This document shows, piece by piece, positions 19,344 to 27,428 of a stretch of 64,000 nucleotides of DNA. Each line of letters starts with the position of its first letter. Within the stretch, counting starts at the first letter, position 1. The stretch covers positions 153,688 through 217,687 of the forward strand of contig VXYS01000003.1 of the NCBI GenBank assembly GCA_009845905.1, in the 5' to 3' direction. The notes beneath the pieces are model-generated. The model made no database searches. It saw only the letters and a program-made list of their open reading frames with translations, and was not told where the DNA came from. This DNA comes from Gammaproteobacteria bacterium (GTDB lineage: Bacteria > Pseudomonadota > Gammaproteobacteria > Steroidobacterales > Foliamicaceae). The translations under genes and the position numbers were made by a program.

Positions 19344-21197
19344 ATGATCGGGAAGTTATTTCGTGCGATCTGGACAGGTGTCGACGGTTTTCGGAAGGTC
19401 ATTCACCTGGTCCTGATGATCTTCGTGTTCGTTGTGATGCTGGCGGCGCTGGGTTCGGGCCAGACGGCCGTGAAAATCGAGGACGGCACCGTCCTGCTTC
19501 TGAATCCATCCGGTGTGCTGGTGCATGAACTCAGTGCAGGAGAGCTTGATCTCGAATTGCTGAGCATGAACGACGAGCCGCCGGCCGAAACGCTGGTACG
19601 GGACGTTGTGCGGGCGCTCAGGCACGCCGCCGGGGACGACCGGATCGCGGCCGTGCTGGTGGACATCGACGGACTTGCCGGCGGCGGCTTCACCAAGCTG
19701 CAGGACATCGCCGCGGCGATGCGCGAGTTCCGGGAGTCGGGCAAACCCATGATCAGCTATTCGAGCTGGTACGGACAGAGCGGCTACCTGCTGGCGTCCC
19801 AGGCGGACGAGGTGTTCGTGCATGACTACGGTGGGGTGGACATCCGCGGCATGGGTCGCTGGCGGATGTACTACGCCGAAATGTTCAACAAACTCGGCAT
19901 CGACCCGCACGTGTTCCGGATAGGCGAATACAAGTCCTTTGTCGAGCCCTATTTCCGCAACAACATGTCGGACGAGGACCGGCAGAGCGCCGAACAGTGG
20001 CTGGGCGCACTCTGGGGCGAGTATCAGCGCGAGGTCACGGAGGCCCGGGAGCTGGCCGCGGACGCGCTGGACCAGTACGCGGCGAACCTCACCGGGGCCC
20101 TGGAGGGTGCGGGGGGCGACCTGGCGCGGGTCAACCTCGAGGCCGGCCTGGTCGATGCGATACACAACGACGAGACCTTCAAGGAATACATGAAGGAACG
20201 CTTCGGTGATTCCGAGGACGGCGAATACCACAAGGTCGGATTCGCGGACTACCTGACGGTGGCCGACCGCGAGAACCCGCTGCACTCCGACGACGAAAAC
20301 AAGGTGGGCGTGGTTGTGGTGGCCGGTTCCATCATTGACGGCAGCGCCGGTCCCGGCGCCGCCGCCGGCGACAGCATCGCCAAGCTGGTCCGGCATGCCG
20401 CCGAGGAGGACGATATCAAGGCCCTGGTGCTGCAGGTGGACAGCCCGGGAGGCAGCGCGTTCGCGTCCGAAGTGATTTCCGGCGCGGTTGCGACCGTTTC
20501 CGAGGCCGGCAAGCCGGTCGTGGTTTCCATGAGCAGCGTGGCGGCCTCCGGCGGTTACTACGTCGCCGCCGAAGCCGACGAGATCTGGGCCTATTCGGGA
20601 ACCATTACCGGGTCGATCGGAGTGGGCGCGGTGTTCTTTACCGCGCCCAAGCTGCTCGAGCGTATCGGCTTTACCGAAGACGGGCTGGGCACGACGCCGC
20701 TGTCCGAACAGGGCCGTATCGGCGCGGACCTGGACGAAGGGCTCCGCCGGCAGGTCGATGCGCAGATCGGCAGGGTCTATGAGCGTTTCGTGGGCCATGT
20801 GTCGCAGGGGCGGGGCATGAGCTTTGACGAAGTGGACGATATCGGCCGCGGCCGCGTCTGGATCGGTTCCGATGCCGCGTCCATCAACCTCGTTGACCGT
20901 ATCGGCACGCTGGAAGACGCGGCCGAGAGCGCCGCCGGGCTGGCCGGTATGGAAGAGGGCGACTACAGCGTGGAGCGGATCGAGCGCAAGCGCCCCTTCT
21001 TTACGGGCCTGAGCGAGTTCTTCCAGCTTCGCTTGGCGAGGCTCAAGCAAAGGCTCGGCATTGGTTCGGAGCCGGACCGGTTCATGGACGCGGTCCAGCA
21101 GGCGAGAAAGATATTGAACGCCGAACTGGACCAGCTCGCGCAGCTCAACGACCCGCGCGGCTTCTACTACCACTGCGGAACCTGCGCTGCCTATTGA
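19344..21197 (+). CDS. sppA: Signal peptide peptidase SppA, 67K type
   Basis: A 617-residue inner-membrane serine protease that digests cleaved signal peptides. One N-terminal membrane helix (residues 20-37) is followed by two crotonase-like domains. The catalytic dyad is Lys197 in RIGEYKSF and Ser402 in SSVAASGGYY, which match Lys209 and Ser409 of E. coli. Length is typical of the tandem-domain form. A CxxC (YHCGTC) lies at the very C-terminus. AGGAG precedes the ATG by about nine bases, and TACACT at 19308-19313 may be a -10. It appears to start a new transcript. Confidence 0.96.
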   Translation: MIGKLFRAIWTGVDGFRKVIHLVLMIFVFVVMLAALGSGQTAVKIEDGTVLLLNPSGVLVHELSAGELDLELLSMNDEPPAETLVRDVVRALRHAAGDDRIAAVLVDIDGLAGGGFTKLQDIAAAMREFRESGKPMISYSSWYGQSGYLLASQADEVFVHDYGGVDIRGMGRWRMYYAEMFNKLGIDPHVFRIGEYKSFVEPYFRNNMSDEDRQSAEQWLGALWGEYQREVTEARELAADALDQYAANLTGALEGAGGDLARVNLEAGLVDAIHNDETFKEYMKERFGDSEDGEYHKVGFADYLTVADRENPLHSDDENKVGVVVVAGSIIDGSAGPGAAAGDSIAKLVRHAAEEDDIKALVLQVDSPGGSAFASEVISGAVATVSEAGKPVVVSMSSVAASGGYYVAAEADEIWAYSGTITGSIGVGAVFFTAPKLLERIGFTEDGLGTTPLSEQGRIGADLDEGLRRQVDAQIGRVYERFVGHVSQGRGMSFDEVDDIGRGRVWIGSDAASINLVDRIGTLEDAAESAAGLAGMEEGDYSVERIERKRPFFTGLSEFFQLRLARLKQRLGIGSEPDRFMDAVQQARKILNAELDQLAQLNDPRGFYYHCGTCAAY

Positions 21198-21253
21198 GCG
21201 TTTCCTCGCACGGGAAATTCGATGCCTACGGCTGAGGGCAGGTCCGCGACGCG

Positions 21254-21997
21254 ATGCTTGTAGCCGAGAACGTCACCTACAGCTACTGGGGGCAGGAGAA
21301 GCCCGCGGTTCGTGAGGCCGGCGTCCGGGTTTCTCCGGGCAGCATCGTGGCGCTGGTGGGGCCGAACGGCGCCGGGAAGACCACGCTGATCCTGTGCCTT
21401 GCGGGCCTGTTCGAGCCGCACGCGGGCCGAATCGCCCGGCATGGCGCCGACGTCCGAGACGGCCTTCGCCGGCACCGGGCGCGCACCGGTTTTCTGTCGG
21501 AGCACTACGGGCTGTATTCCGGGCTGACCGCGCGCCAGAGCATGGAATACGCGGCGCAGTCCCGCGCGCGCGCGTTTCCCGAGCTGCTATCGTCGGCGGC
21601 GCGCAACGAAGCGATCGAACAGGTGGCCGAGGAGTGCATGGTGGCGGACCTTCTGGACAAGGACCTCGACACGCTCTCGCGCGGACAGCGTCAGCTTCTT
21701 GCGATGGCCGAGGTCGAAATATCGCGTCCCCCGCTGCTGCTCCTCGACGAACCGGCATCCGGACTGGACCCCGATCACCGCGAGCTACTGGCGGCCAGGC
21801 TGGAAGAGCTGCGCGCGGAGGGCCGCGCGATCCTCGTGTCCTCGCACATCCTGGCGGAACTCGAGGAATACGCCACCGACCTGGTGGTGATGCAGGAAGG
21901 TGCGACCCTGCCGCAGCAGAGCGGGCTGTCGCCGGGCAGCCTTCGCGACGTCTATCGGCGGTTGCGCGCCGAGGCGCGTGGGGGCGGTCATGCGTGA
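21254..21997 (+). CDS. ABC transporter ATP-binding protein
   Basis: A 247-residue ATPase. Walker A is GPNGAGKTT at about residue 37, the signature is LSRGQRQ, and Walker B is LLLLDEPASGLD followed by a switch histidine in VSSHILAELE. The order and spacing fit ABC-2 type exporters (CcmA/NatA group). The gene for the membrane partner overlaps its 3' end by eight bases. Substrate is unknown. Confidence 0.95.
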   Translation: MLVAENVTYSYWGQEKPAVREAGVRVSPGSIVALVGPNGAGKTTLILCLAGLFEPHAGRIARHGADVRDGLRRHRARTGFLSEHYGLYSGLTARQSMEYAAQSRARAFPELLSSAARNEAIEQVAEECMVADLLDKDLDTLSRGQRQLLAMAEVEISRPPLLLLDEPASGLDPDHRELLAARLEELRAEGRAILVSSHILAELEEYATDLVVMQEGATLPQQSGLSPGSLRDVYRRLRAEARGGGHA

Positions 21998-23453
21998 ATT
22001 CATTGCCCGCCTGAATCCCGAACTCCTGCGCGGATGGCGGGCGGAAGCCACGCGATTGCGCCTGGCAATCACGCTGCTGCTTTCGGCGGGGGTGGCCTGG
22101 TGCATCCAGCTGGCCTGGGATTGGTCCGCGCTTGGCCGGGCCGGCGCCATCGCGTTCGGCATATTCAGCTTTGTGGTCACGCCCATCCGAATCGTCGGCG
22201 CAATCGCGGAAGAGCACAACCGGCATACCTGGCAGCGCCAGCGGATGAGCGCGCTCAGCCCGGCGCAATTGATGCTGGGCAAGGCATTCGGCGCAACCGC
22301 CCTGACCGACCTGGCGGCGCTTTGCGCGCTGGTCTGCTGGGGGCTGGGGGTGTATTTGCCGGGGGAGAATCCGGTCGTCCTGGGTGGCGCGCCGCCCGAG
22401 GCCGCCGAGGCGATTGCTGAGCGAATGCGCGCCGGATTCCCGGTGAACGCCTGGCTGATGGTTTGCGCCAACCTGTTCGCGCGCCTCCTCGCGCTGGCAC
22501 TGGCGATTCGCAACTGCGACCGCTCCAGGGCGGCGCGCGGCCGGTCCTTCGTCGTCGCGATCCTGCTGGCGCTGTTGCTGACCAGTCCGCTGACGGCCCT
22601 GAAGGAAGGCTTGGCCGGCCGGCTCTCCGGCGAAGCGGGCGATGCGGCGCTGTGGTTCGGCTTCGTGCCCATGAGCGGCGACGCCTTCTGGGCGGCAAGC
22701 GGGTTTGCATTCGTCGCGTTCGCGGCATTCTGGTGCTGGTGCGCAGCCCGCGAGACCCTCAGCGGGAGACGTTTCGCGGTGGAAGCTCCGGTGATTGGGC
22801 TCGGCCTGGGCCTCTGGTGGGCGGGCACGGCTTATGCGGCGGCCGACGCCGCACGGTTCGTTTCGATTGAAGGCGGCTACGGGCCCGGCCGGTACGCGAC
22901 CGCGGCCCTGTTATTGATCCTGACGGCCATCGCGTACCTCTGGGGGGTGGCGGAGCGCGTGGACCGAAGAAGGGCGCGGGAATTCCTGGCCGCGCCCAGC
23001 TTGCGGGCCATGCCCGCCTGGTTGCTGATCCTGCTGCTGGCGGATGTAACTGTCGCGGTGCACCTGGTCGCCGGAGCGTTCGCAACGGGCGGTGAGTTGG
23101 GCTACATACAACAGAACTTCTGGGCCATCAGCCTGCTCGGGTTCCTGGTCCGCGACATGGGCATCCTGTTCCTGGTGCTGGCCGGGAGGGTTCGCCGTTG
23201 GCCCGAGTTGGCCGCGCTGGCCTCCTGGCTGGTGCTGGGCCTGTTCATTCCCGGAGCCCTGAGCGGGGCTGAGGCCGCCGTGGGAACATTCGAGCTGTAC
23301 CTGCTGTTTTCTCCGATCGCATTGCAGGAGGCGACGGGGCATCTCGTCATCGGGGCGGTTTCGGCCTGGGTGCAGGCGGGCCTGGTGGTAAGTTGGCTGA
23401 TCTGGCGCGGCCGCGCGCAGGGAGGTAATGAATATGTCGAAAGCAACGCGTAG
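21990..23453 (+). CDS. ABC transporter membrane protein (ABC-2 type)
   Basis: A 487-residue integral membrane protein with about 10-12 hydrophobic segments and no recognised motif beyond its position after an ABC ATPase. Early cytoplasmic helix (EFIARLNPELLRGWRAEATRL) and paired helices resemble ABC-2 permeases such as NatB. RQRMSALSPAQLMLGKAFGA is the typical coupling-region pattern in this group. The start at 21990 overlaps the ATPase gene; an extension upstream to 21900 is not needed. The transported substrate cannot be told. Confidence 0.82.
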   Translation: MREFIARLNPELLRGWRAEATRLRLAITLLLSAGVAWCIQLAWDWSALGRAGAIAFGIFSFVVTPIRIVGAIAEEHNRHTWQRQRMSALSPAQLMLGKAFGATALTDLAALCALVCWGLGVYLPGENPVVLGGAPPEAAEAIAERMRAGFPVNAWLMVCANLFARLLALALAIRNCDRSRAARGRSFVVAILLALLLTSPLTALKEGLAGRLSGEAGDAALWFGFVPMSGDAFWAASGFAFVAFAAFWCWCAARETLSGRRFAVEAPVIGLGLGLWWAGTAYAAADAARFVSIEGGYGPGRYATAALLLILTAIAYLWGVAERVDRRRAREFLAAPSLRAMPAWLLILLLADVTVAVHLVAGAFATGGELGYIQQNFWAISLLGFLVRDMGILFLVLAGRVRRWPELAALASWLVLGLFIPGALSGAEAAVGTFELYLLFSPIALQEATGHLVIGAVSAWVQAGLVVSWLIWRGRAQGGNEYVESNA

Positions 23454-24264
23454 GGCATTTGTCGGAGGGGCCATTGCGGCCGCGGGACTGCAGGGCGCGG
23501 GAGCGCATGAGCGGCCGGAGGACAGTGTCCTTTTCGTCCTCGTGCACGGCACCGGTCACGGCGGCTGGTGCTGGAAATTCGTGCGGGACATCCTCGACGA
23601 ACAGGGGCACCGCGTGTATACGCCCACGCTGACCGGCTGCGGCGAGCGCTCGCACCTGCTTCACCCTGACATCGGGCTGGAACTCCACATTCAGGACATC
23701 GTCAACGTGCTCGAATGGGAAGAACTCGAAAACGTGGTGCTGGTGGGGCACTCCTACGGCGGGCTGGTAATTTCCGGCGTGGCTGACCGGGCCAAGGAGC
23801 GCTTGCGCCACCTTGTCTATCTGGATGCAATCGTTCCCGGAGACGGAGACAGCCTGCTTTCGGCGCGCCGCGACGCCAGCGCCGAGGAAGTAGCTGCCAA
23901 CAAGGAGATCTGGGGCCGAATTGCGCCGGACGGCGAGTATGTCATGGGCTTCTCCGCCACGATGTTCGGAATTCCCCCGGAGTCGTCCAAGGCGGCCTGG
24001 GTGGAGCGCAGACTCACGCCGCACCCGATCAAGAGCTGGCTGGACCCGGTGAAGTTCGAGAACGGAGGCGAGGAAGGCGTGCCCTGCACTTTCATCGAGT
24101 GCACCGAACCCGCCATGCCGGGCGCCGGCCTCAGCGCCCACGCCCAACACGCCAAAGACCATCCGGGCTGGCGCTACGTGGAGCTCAAGACCGGCCACGA
24201 CGCCATGGTGACCGAGCCGCAGGCCTGCGCCGACCTGTTCCTGGCCGCCGCCCGTTCTTCCTGA
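23428..24264 (+). CDS. Tat-exported alpha/beta hydrolase, tandem copy 1
   Basis: A 278-residue esterase-like protein of the hydroxynitrile lyase/methyl-salicylate esterase branch of the alpha/beta hydrolases. The oxyanion loop is HGTGHGGWCW, the nucleophile elbow is GHSYGG, and the catalytic histidine is in TGHDAMVTEP. The N-terminus TRRAFVGGAIAAAG looks like a short Tat signal. A second copy follows directly at 24267-25016. It overlaps the ABC permease by 26 bases. ATG 23434 is an equally possible start. Confidence 0.87.
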   Translation: MNMSKATRRAFVGGAIAAAGLQGAGAHERPEDSVLFVLVHGTGHGGWCWKFVRDILDEQGHRVYTPTLTGCGERSHLLHPDIGLELHIQDIVNVLEWEELENVVLVGHSYGGLVISGVADRAKERLRHLVYLDAIVPGDGDSLLSARRDASAEEVAANKEIWGRIAPDGEYVMGFSATMFGIPPESSKAAWVERRLTPHPIKSWLDPVKFENGGEEGVPCTFIECTEPAMPGAGLSAHAQHAKDHPGWRYVELKTGHDAMVTEPQACADLFLAAARSS

Positions 24265-24266
24265 GC

Positions 24267-25016
24267 CTGGATACCATAACTTTCGTCCTCGTTCACGGCA
24301 CCGGCCATGGCGGCTGGTGCTGGAAGTTCGTGCGCTCGATCCTGGAAGGGCAGGGACATCGTGTGTACACGCCCACGCTTACCGGCTGCGGCGAGCGCTC
24401 GCACCTGCTCCATCCGGACATCGGCCTGGAAACGCACATTCGGGACATCGTGAACGTGCTCGAGTGGGAAGAACTGGACGACGTGGTTCTGGTGGGTCAT
24501 TCTTACGGCGGATGCGTCGTTTCCGGTGTGGCGGACCGGGCCAAGGACCGGCTGCGGCACCTGGTGTACCTGGACACGGTCATTCTGAGCGATGGAGAAA
24601 GCCTGGTCGGCTCCCGCCGGCAGATGAGCGATGCCGAGGGTGATGCGGATATCGAGCGCCGCCGGAGCATGGCGCCGGACGGCAAGTACATCGTGGCGCG
24701 CTCCGGAGAGTTCTACGGAATTCCGCCCGAGCCCGCGGACGTCCTCGAGTGGGTGAACCGGAGGCTGACTCCGCATCCGCTGAAAAGCTGGCTGGAACCG
24801 GTGAAGTTCGAGAACGACGGCGAGGAAGGCGTGCCCAGGACCTTCATCCGCTGCACCGACCCCGAAATGCCGTTCAGCGGAATAAGGGACCACGCGATGT
24901 TCGCAAAAGAGCACTCCGAATGGCGCTATGAGGAACTTGCGACCGGCCACGACGCGATGGTGACCGAGCCGCAGGCCTGCGCCGACCTGATCCTGGCCGC
25001 CGCCCGTTCTTCCTGA
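24267..25016 (+). CDS. Alpha/beta hydrolase, tandem copy 2, lacking a normal start codon
   Basis: Nearly the whole mature part of copy 1 is repeated: HGTGHGGWCW, GHSYGG and TGHDAMVTEP are all intact and both copies end in ACAD-LAAARSS. The repeat length is 752 bases, so copy 2 lies in another frame. No ATG, GTG or TTG occurs between the copy 1 stop (24262-24264) and the conserved domain. The only in-frame standard start is a GTG at 24099, deep inside copy 1. Options are CTG at 24261 or 24267, ATA at 24276, the GTG (305 residues), frameshifting from copy 1, or loss of expression. There is no signal peptide. Coordinates use CTG 24267 provisionally. Confidence 0.65.
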   Translation: MDTITFVLVHGTGHGGWCWKFVRSILEGQGHRVYTPTLTGCGERSHLLHPDIGLETHIRDIVNVLEWEELDDVVLVGHSYGGCVVSGVADRAKDRLRHLVYLDTVILSDGESLVGSRRQMSDAEGDADIERRRSMAPDGKYIVARSGEFYGIPPEPADVLEWVNRRLTPHPLKSWLEPVKFENDGEEGVPRTFIRCTDPEMPFSGIRDHAMFAKEHSEWRYEELATGHDAMVTEPQACADLILAAARSS

Positions 25017-25017
25017 C

Positions 25018-25087
25018 CCTGGGTGCGAGGGCGTCCTGCCCTCGACGAAGGCGAGACGGCCGCGAGGGACATGCCCTCGCTCCCAGG
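25018..25087. repeat. GAGGGCG palindrome, family 2 copy A (probable bidirectional terminator)
   Basis: This fills the gap between the convergent hydrolase and sufT genes, one base from each stop codon. Bases 25018-25032 and 25073-25087 are complementary at 14 of 15 positions (CCTGGGTGCGAGGGC and its partner). Inside lies a CGAGGGC/GCCCTCG hairpin at 25026-25044 and a second at the right edge. The unit GCGAGGGCGTCC is shared with copies at 25941-26012 and 56129-56157. Confidence 0.8.
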
Positions 25088-25088
25088 A

Positions 25089-25640
25089 CTACATCAGGCC
25101 GGCTTCGAGCTGGGCGGCTTCGGACATCATGCTCTGGTTCCAGGGGGGGTCGAAGACGAGTTCGACGGCCACGTCGTCGATGGTGGGGATCAGGGCGATC
25201 TTCTCGCGCACGTCCTCCACCAGGATTTCGCCCATTCCGCAGCCGGGCGCGGTCAGCGTCATTTCCACGGCAACGTCGCGCCTGCCGTCGTCGCGGCGTC
25301 TGACCTCGCAGGAATACACGAGGCCGAGGTCGACGATATTGACCGGGATTTCCGGGTCGTAGCAGGTCTTCATCTGTTCCCACACCAGCGCTTCCACGTC
25401 GGAATCGCCGGCGTTGGCCGGCAGTTCAGGCGGCTCCGCGGGCTTCTTGCCGAGCGCGTCGGCGTCGACGCCGGCGATGCGGTACAGCCAGCCGTCCACA
25501 TACACCGTGAAGCTGCCGCCCAGCGACTGGGTGATGAACACGAGCTGTCCGGCGTGGAGTTGCGCCTCCTCGCCGGCGGGGATGATGACCGCCCTGCAGT
25601 CGCGGGTCAGGGTGACGGGCTCGCTCTGGTCGCCGAACAT
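25089..25640 (-). CDS. sufT: SufT, Fe-S cluster assembly protein (DUF59 family)
   Basis: A 183-residue protein. The N-terminal part (GDQSEPVTLTRDCRAVIIPAGEE) is the extension typical of SufT. The C-terminal DUF59/MIP18 domain carries CYDPEIPVNIVDLGLVY around residues 92-108 and TAPGCGMGEI near 140. It works in the cytoplasm in maturation of Fe-S proteins and is usually the last gene of sufBCDSUT operons, as here. The conserved cysteines (in CYDPE and PGCGM) are present. Confidence 0.93.
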   Translation of the reverse strand: MFGDQSEPVTLTRDCRAVIIPAGEEAQLHAGQLVFITQSLGGSFTVYVDGWLYRIAGVDADALGKKPAEPPELPANAGDSDVEALVWEQMKTCYDPEIPVNIVDLGLVYSCEVRRRDDGRRDVAVEMTLTAPGCGMGEILVEDVREKIALIPTIDDVAVELVFDPPWNQSMMSEAAQLEAGLM

Positions 25641-25645
25641 GGAAT

Positions 25646-26164
25646 TTACTCGGTGCTCACGGTGTTCGGATCGCCGTCCAGTGCCGCGGTAAAGGTCTTC
25701 CAGGGCAGGGTGACGCAGCGGATCCGCGAAGGGTAGGAGCGAACGCTGCCCAGCGCGACGATTTCGCCCAGATCACCCAACCCGTTCTCGACGCCGGGTT
25801 TGAACGCTTCCAGGACCTTTTCCGCTTGCTGCTTCGCATGATCCGCGGTCTCGCCATCGAGAAGTTCGGTCATCATTGACGCCGAAGCCAGGCAGATCGC
25901 GCAACCGGCCGCCTCGAAGCTGATCTCGGCAATATGAAACGGGAGCGAGGGCGTCTCGCCCTCGTTGGAGGACGGGACGTCCTCCCCCCCGCGGCGCAGG
26001 CCCTCCGTCCCGGGCGTGCGGAGATACACGGTGACCTTGTCGCCGCACAGGGGATTGAATCCCTCGGCCACCCGGTCGGGCTCGTCCATGGCGTGGAAAT
26101 TGCGCGGCGAACGGCAGTGCTCCAGCACCGTGCGCTGATAGAGGTTCTGCAGTTTGCTGCTCAT
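25646..26164 (-). CDS. sufU: SufU, sulfur acceptor/scaffold, with palindrome-derived insertion
   Basis: A 172-residue NifU-N/IscU-fold protein that accepts sulfur from SufS. The three ligand cysteines are Cys40 (NPLCGD), Cys88 (GCAI) and Cys150 (RIRCVTLPW). Between YLR (residues 47-49) and IAEISFEAAG (from 79) lie about 28 residues where relatives have about four. The extra 24 codons match a 72-base copy of the GAGGGCG palindrome (25941-26012), rich in Gly, Glu, Pro and Ser. It lies on a loop before a beta strand and leaves the frame open. The gene overlaps sufS by one base and lies five bases before sufT. Confidence 0.93.
   Translation of the reverse strand: MSSKLQNLYQRTVLEHCRSPRNFHAMDEPDRVAEGFNPLCGDKVTVYLRTPGTEGLRRGGEDVPSSNEGETPSLPFHIAEISFEAAGCAICLASASMMTELLDGETADHAKQQAEKVLEAFKPGVENGLGDLGEIVALGSVRSYPSRIRCVTLPWKTFTAALDGDPNTVSTE
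25941..26012. repeat. GAGGGCG palindrome, family 2 copy B, inside sufU
   Basis: It begins GGGAGCGAGGGCGTC like the other copies. Outer arms GGGAGCGAGGGC (25941-25952) and GGCCCTCCGTCCC (25999-26011) pair imperfectly. Inside are CGAGGGCGTCTCGCCCTCG (25946-25964) and GGAGGACGGGACGTCCTCC (25966-25984), two strong hairpins. Its length is a multiple of three and it contains no stop in the sufU frame. Confidence 0.82.
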
Positions 26165-27423
26165 CAGGCCTGGCCAAGCAGCCTGCGCGCGGTTCCGATC
26201 CCGGCGGCAAGACGGTCAATCTCTTCACGGGTGTTGTAGAAGGCGAACGATGCGCGGGAGGTGCCGGGCACACCGAAGCGGTCCATCAGCGGCATCGCGC
26301 AATGGTGGCCGGCGCGAATGGCGACGCCTTCATGATCCAGCACGGTGCCCAGGTCGTGCGGATGAATGCCGTCGATCACGAACGACACGACCGCGGACTT
26401 GGGGGACGCCGTGCCGATGATCCTCAAACCCGGAACGTCCTGCAGGCGCTCCGTTGCGTGCTCCAGCAAATCGTGCTCCAGGACCGCGAGGCGTTCGAGT
26501 CCGTGCCCGGCGAGATAGTCCATGGCCGCGCCAAGGCCGACGGCCCCGGATATATTGGGGGTGCCGGCCTCGAACTTGTGCGGCGGATCGTTGTAGGTGG
26601 TGCCGTCGAAGCGAACTTCGAGGATCATCTCGCCACCGCCCAGAAACGGCGGCAGTTCGTCCAGCCAGGGCTTGCGCGCGTAGAGCGCGCCGATGCCGGT
26701 CGGGGCGTACATCTTGTGGCCCGAAAGCGCATAGAAATCGCAGCCGAGTTCCTGCATGTCGAGCGGGATATGCCCGGCGGCCTGGGCGCCGTCGATCAGG
26801 ATGGCCGCGCCGGCGCGCCGCGCCAGTCCGCAAATCTCCGCGACCGGATTGATTACTCCCATGGCGTTGGACACATGGGCTACCGCCACGAGTCGCGTCC
26901 TGCCGCCGATCAGTCCGGCGAGAGCGGCCATGTCCAGCTCGCCCGAGTCCAGTACAGGCGCTACCCGGATTTTCGCGCCGGTGCGCTCGCAAAGCTGCTG
27001 CCACGGCACGATGTTGGAATGGTGTTCCATGCCCGTCAGCACGATTTCCGAGTCCGCATCCATGCGGCCGTCCATGCAGCGCGCCACAAGGTTGATCGAT
27101 TCGGTGGCCCCGCGGGTAAAGACGATCTCGTCGTCGGATGCGGCGTTCAACCAGCCGCGCGTGCGTTTGCGCGCCCCCTCGAAGGCCGCGGTCGCCCGGT
27201 CGGAACGGGCATGCACGCCCCGATGCACATTGGCGTGCATCTCGACTTCATAGTCGGTCAGCGCGTCCATGACCGCCTGCGGCCGCTGGGTGGATGCGGC
27301 GTTGTCCAGGTAGGCGAGGGGATTGCCATGCACGGTCGTGGCCAGACCGGGGAAGTCCGCACGCAGGGTTTGCGCCGACAGCGGCTCCCGGACGGCGGCG
27401 AGGCGGGCGGTGGCGCTGCTCAT
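26164..27423 (-). CDS. sufS: SufS cysteine desulfurase
   Basis: A 419-residue class V PLP aminotransferase-fold enzyme that takes sulfur from cysteine as a persulfide. The PLP lysine is in ALSGHKMYAPTGIG, and the persulfide cysteine is in RAGHHCAMPLM, as in group II desulfurases. YLDNAASTQRP opens the substrate region and TRGATESINLVA binds the PLP phosphate. It should pass sulfur to SufU, the next gene. Length is typical. Confidence 0.97.
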   Translation of the reverse strand: MSSATARLAAVREPLSAQTLRADFPGLATTVHGNPLAYLDNAASTQRPQAVMDALTDYEVEMHANVHRGVHARSDRATAAFEGARKRTRGWLNAASDDEIVFTRGATESINLVARCMDGRMDADSEIVLTGMEHHSNIVPWQQLCERTGAKIRVAPVLDSGELDMAALAGLIGGRTRLVAVAHVSNAMGVINPVAEICGLARRAGAAILIDGAQAAGHIPLDMQELGCDFYALSGHKMYAPTGIGALYARKPWLDELPPFLGGGEMILEVRFDGTTYNDPPHKFEAGTPNISGAVGLGAAMDYLAGHGLERLAVLEHDLLEHATERLQDVPGLRIIGTASPKSAVVSFVIDGIHPHDLGTVLDHEGVAIRAGHHCAMPLMDRFGVPGTSRASFAFYNTREEIDRLAAGIGTARRLLGQA

Positions 27424-27428
27424 GGTGT

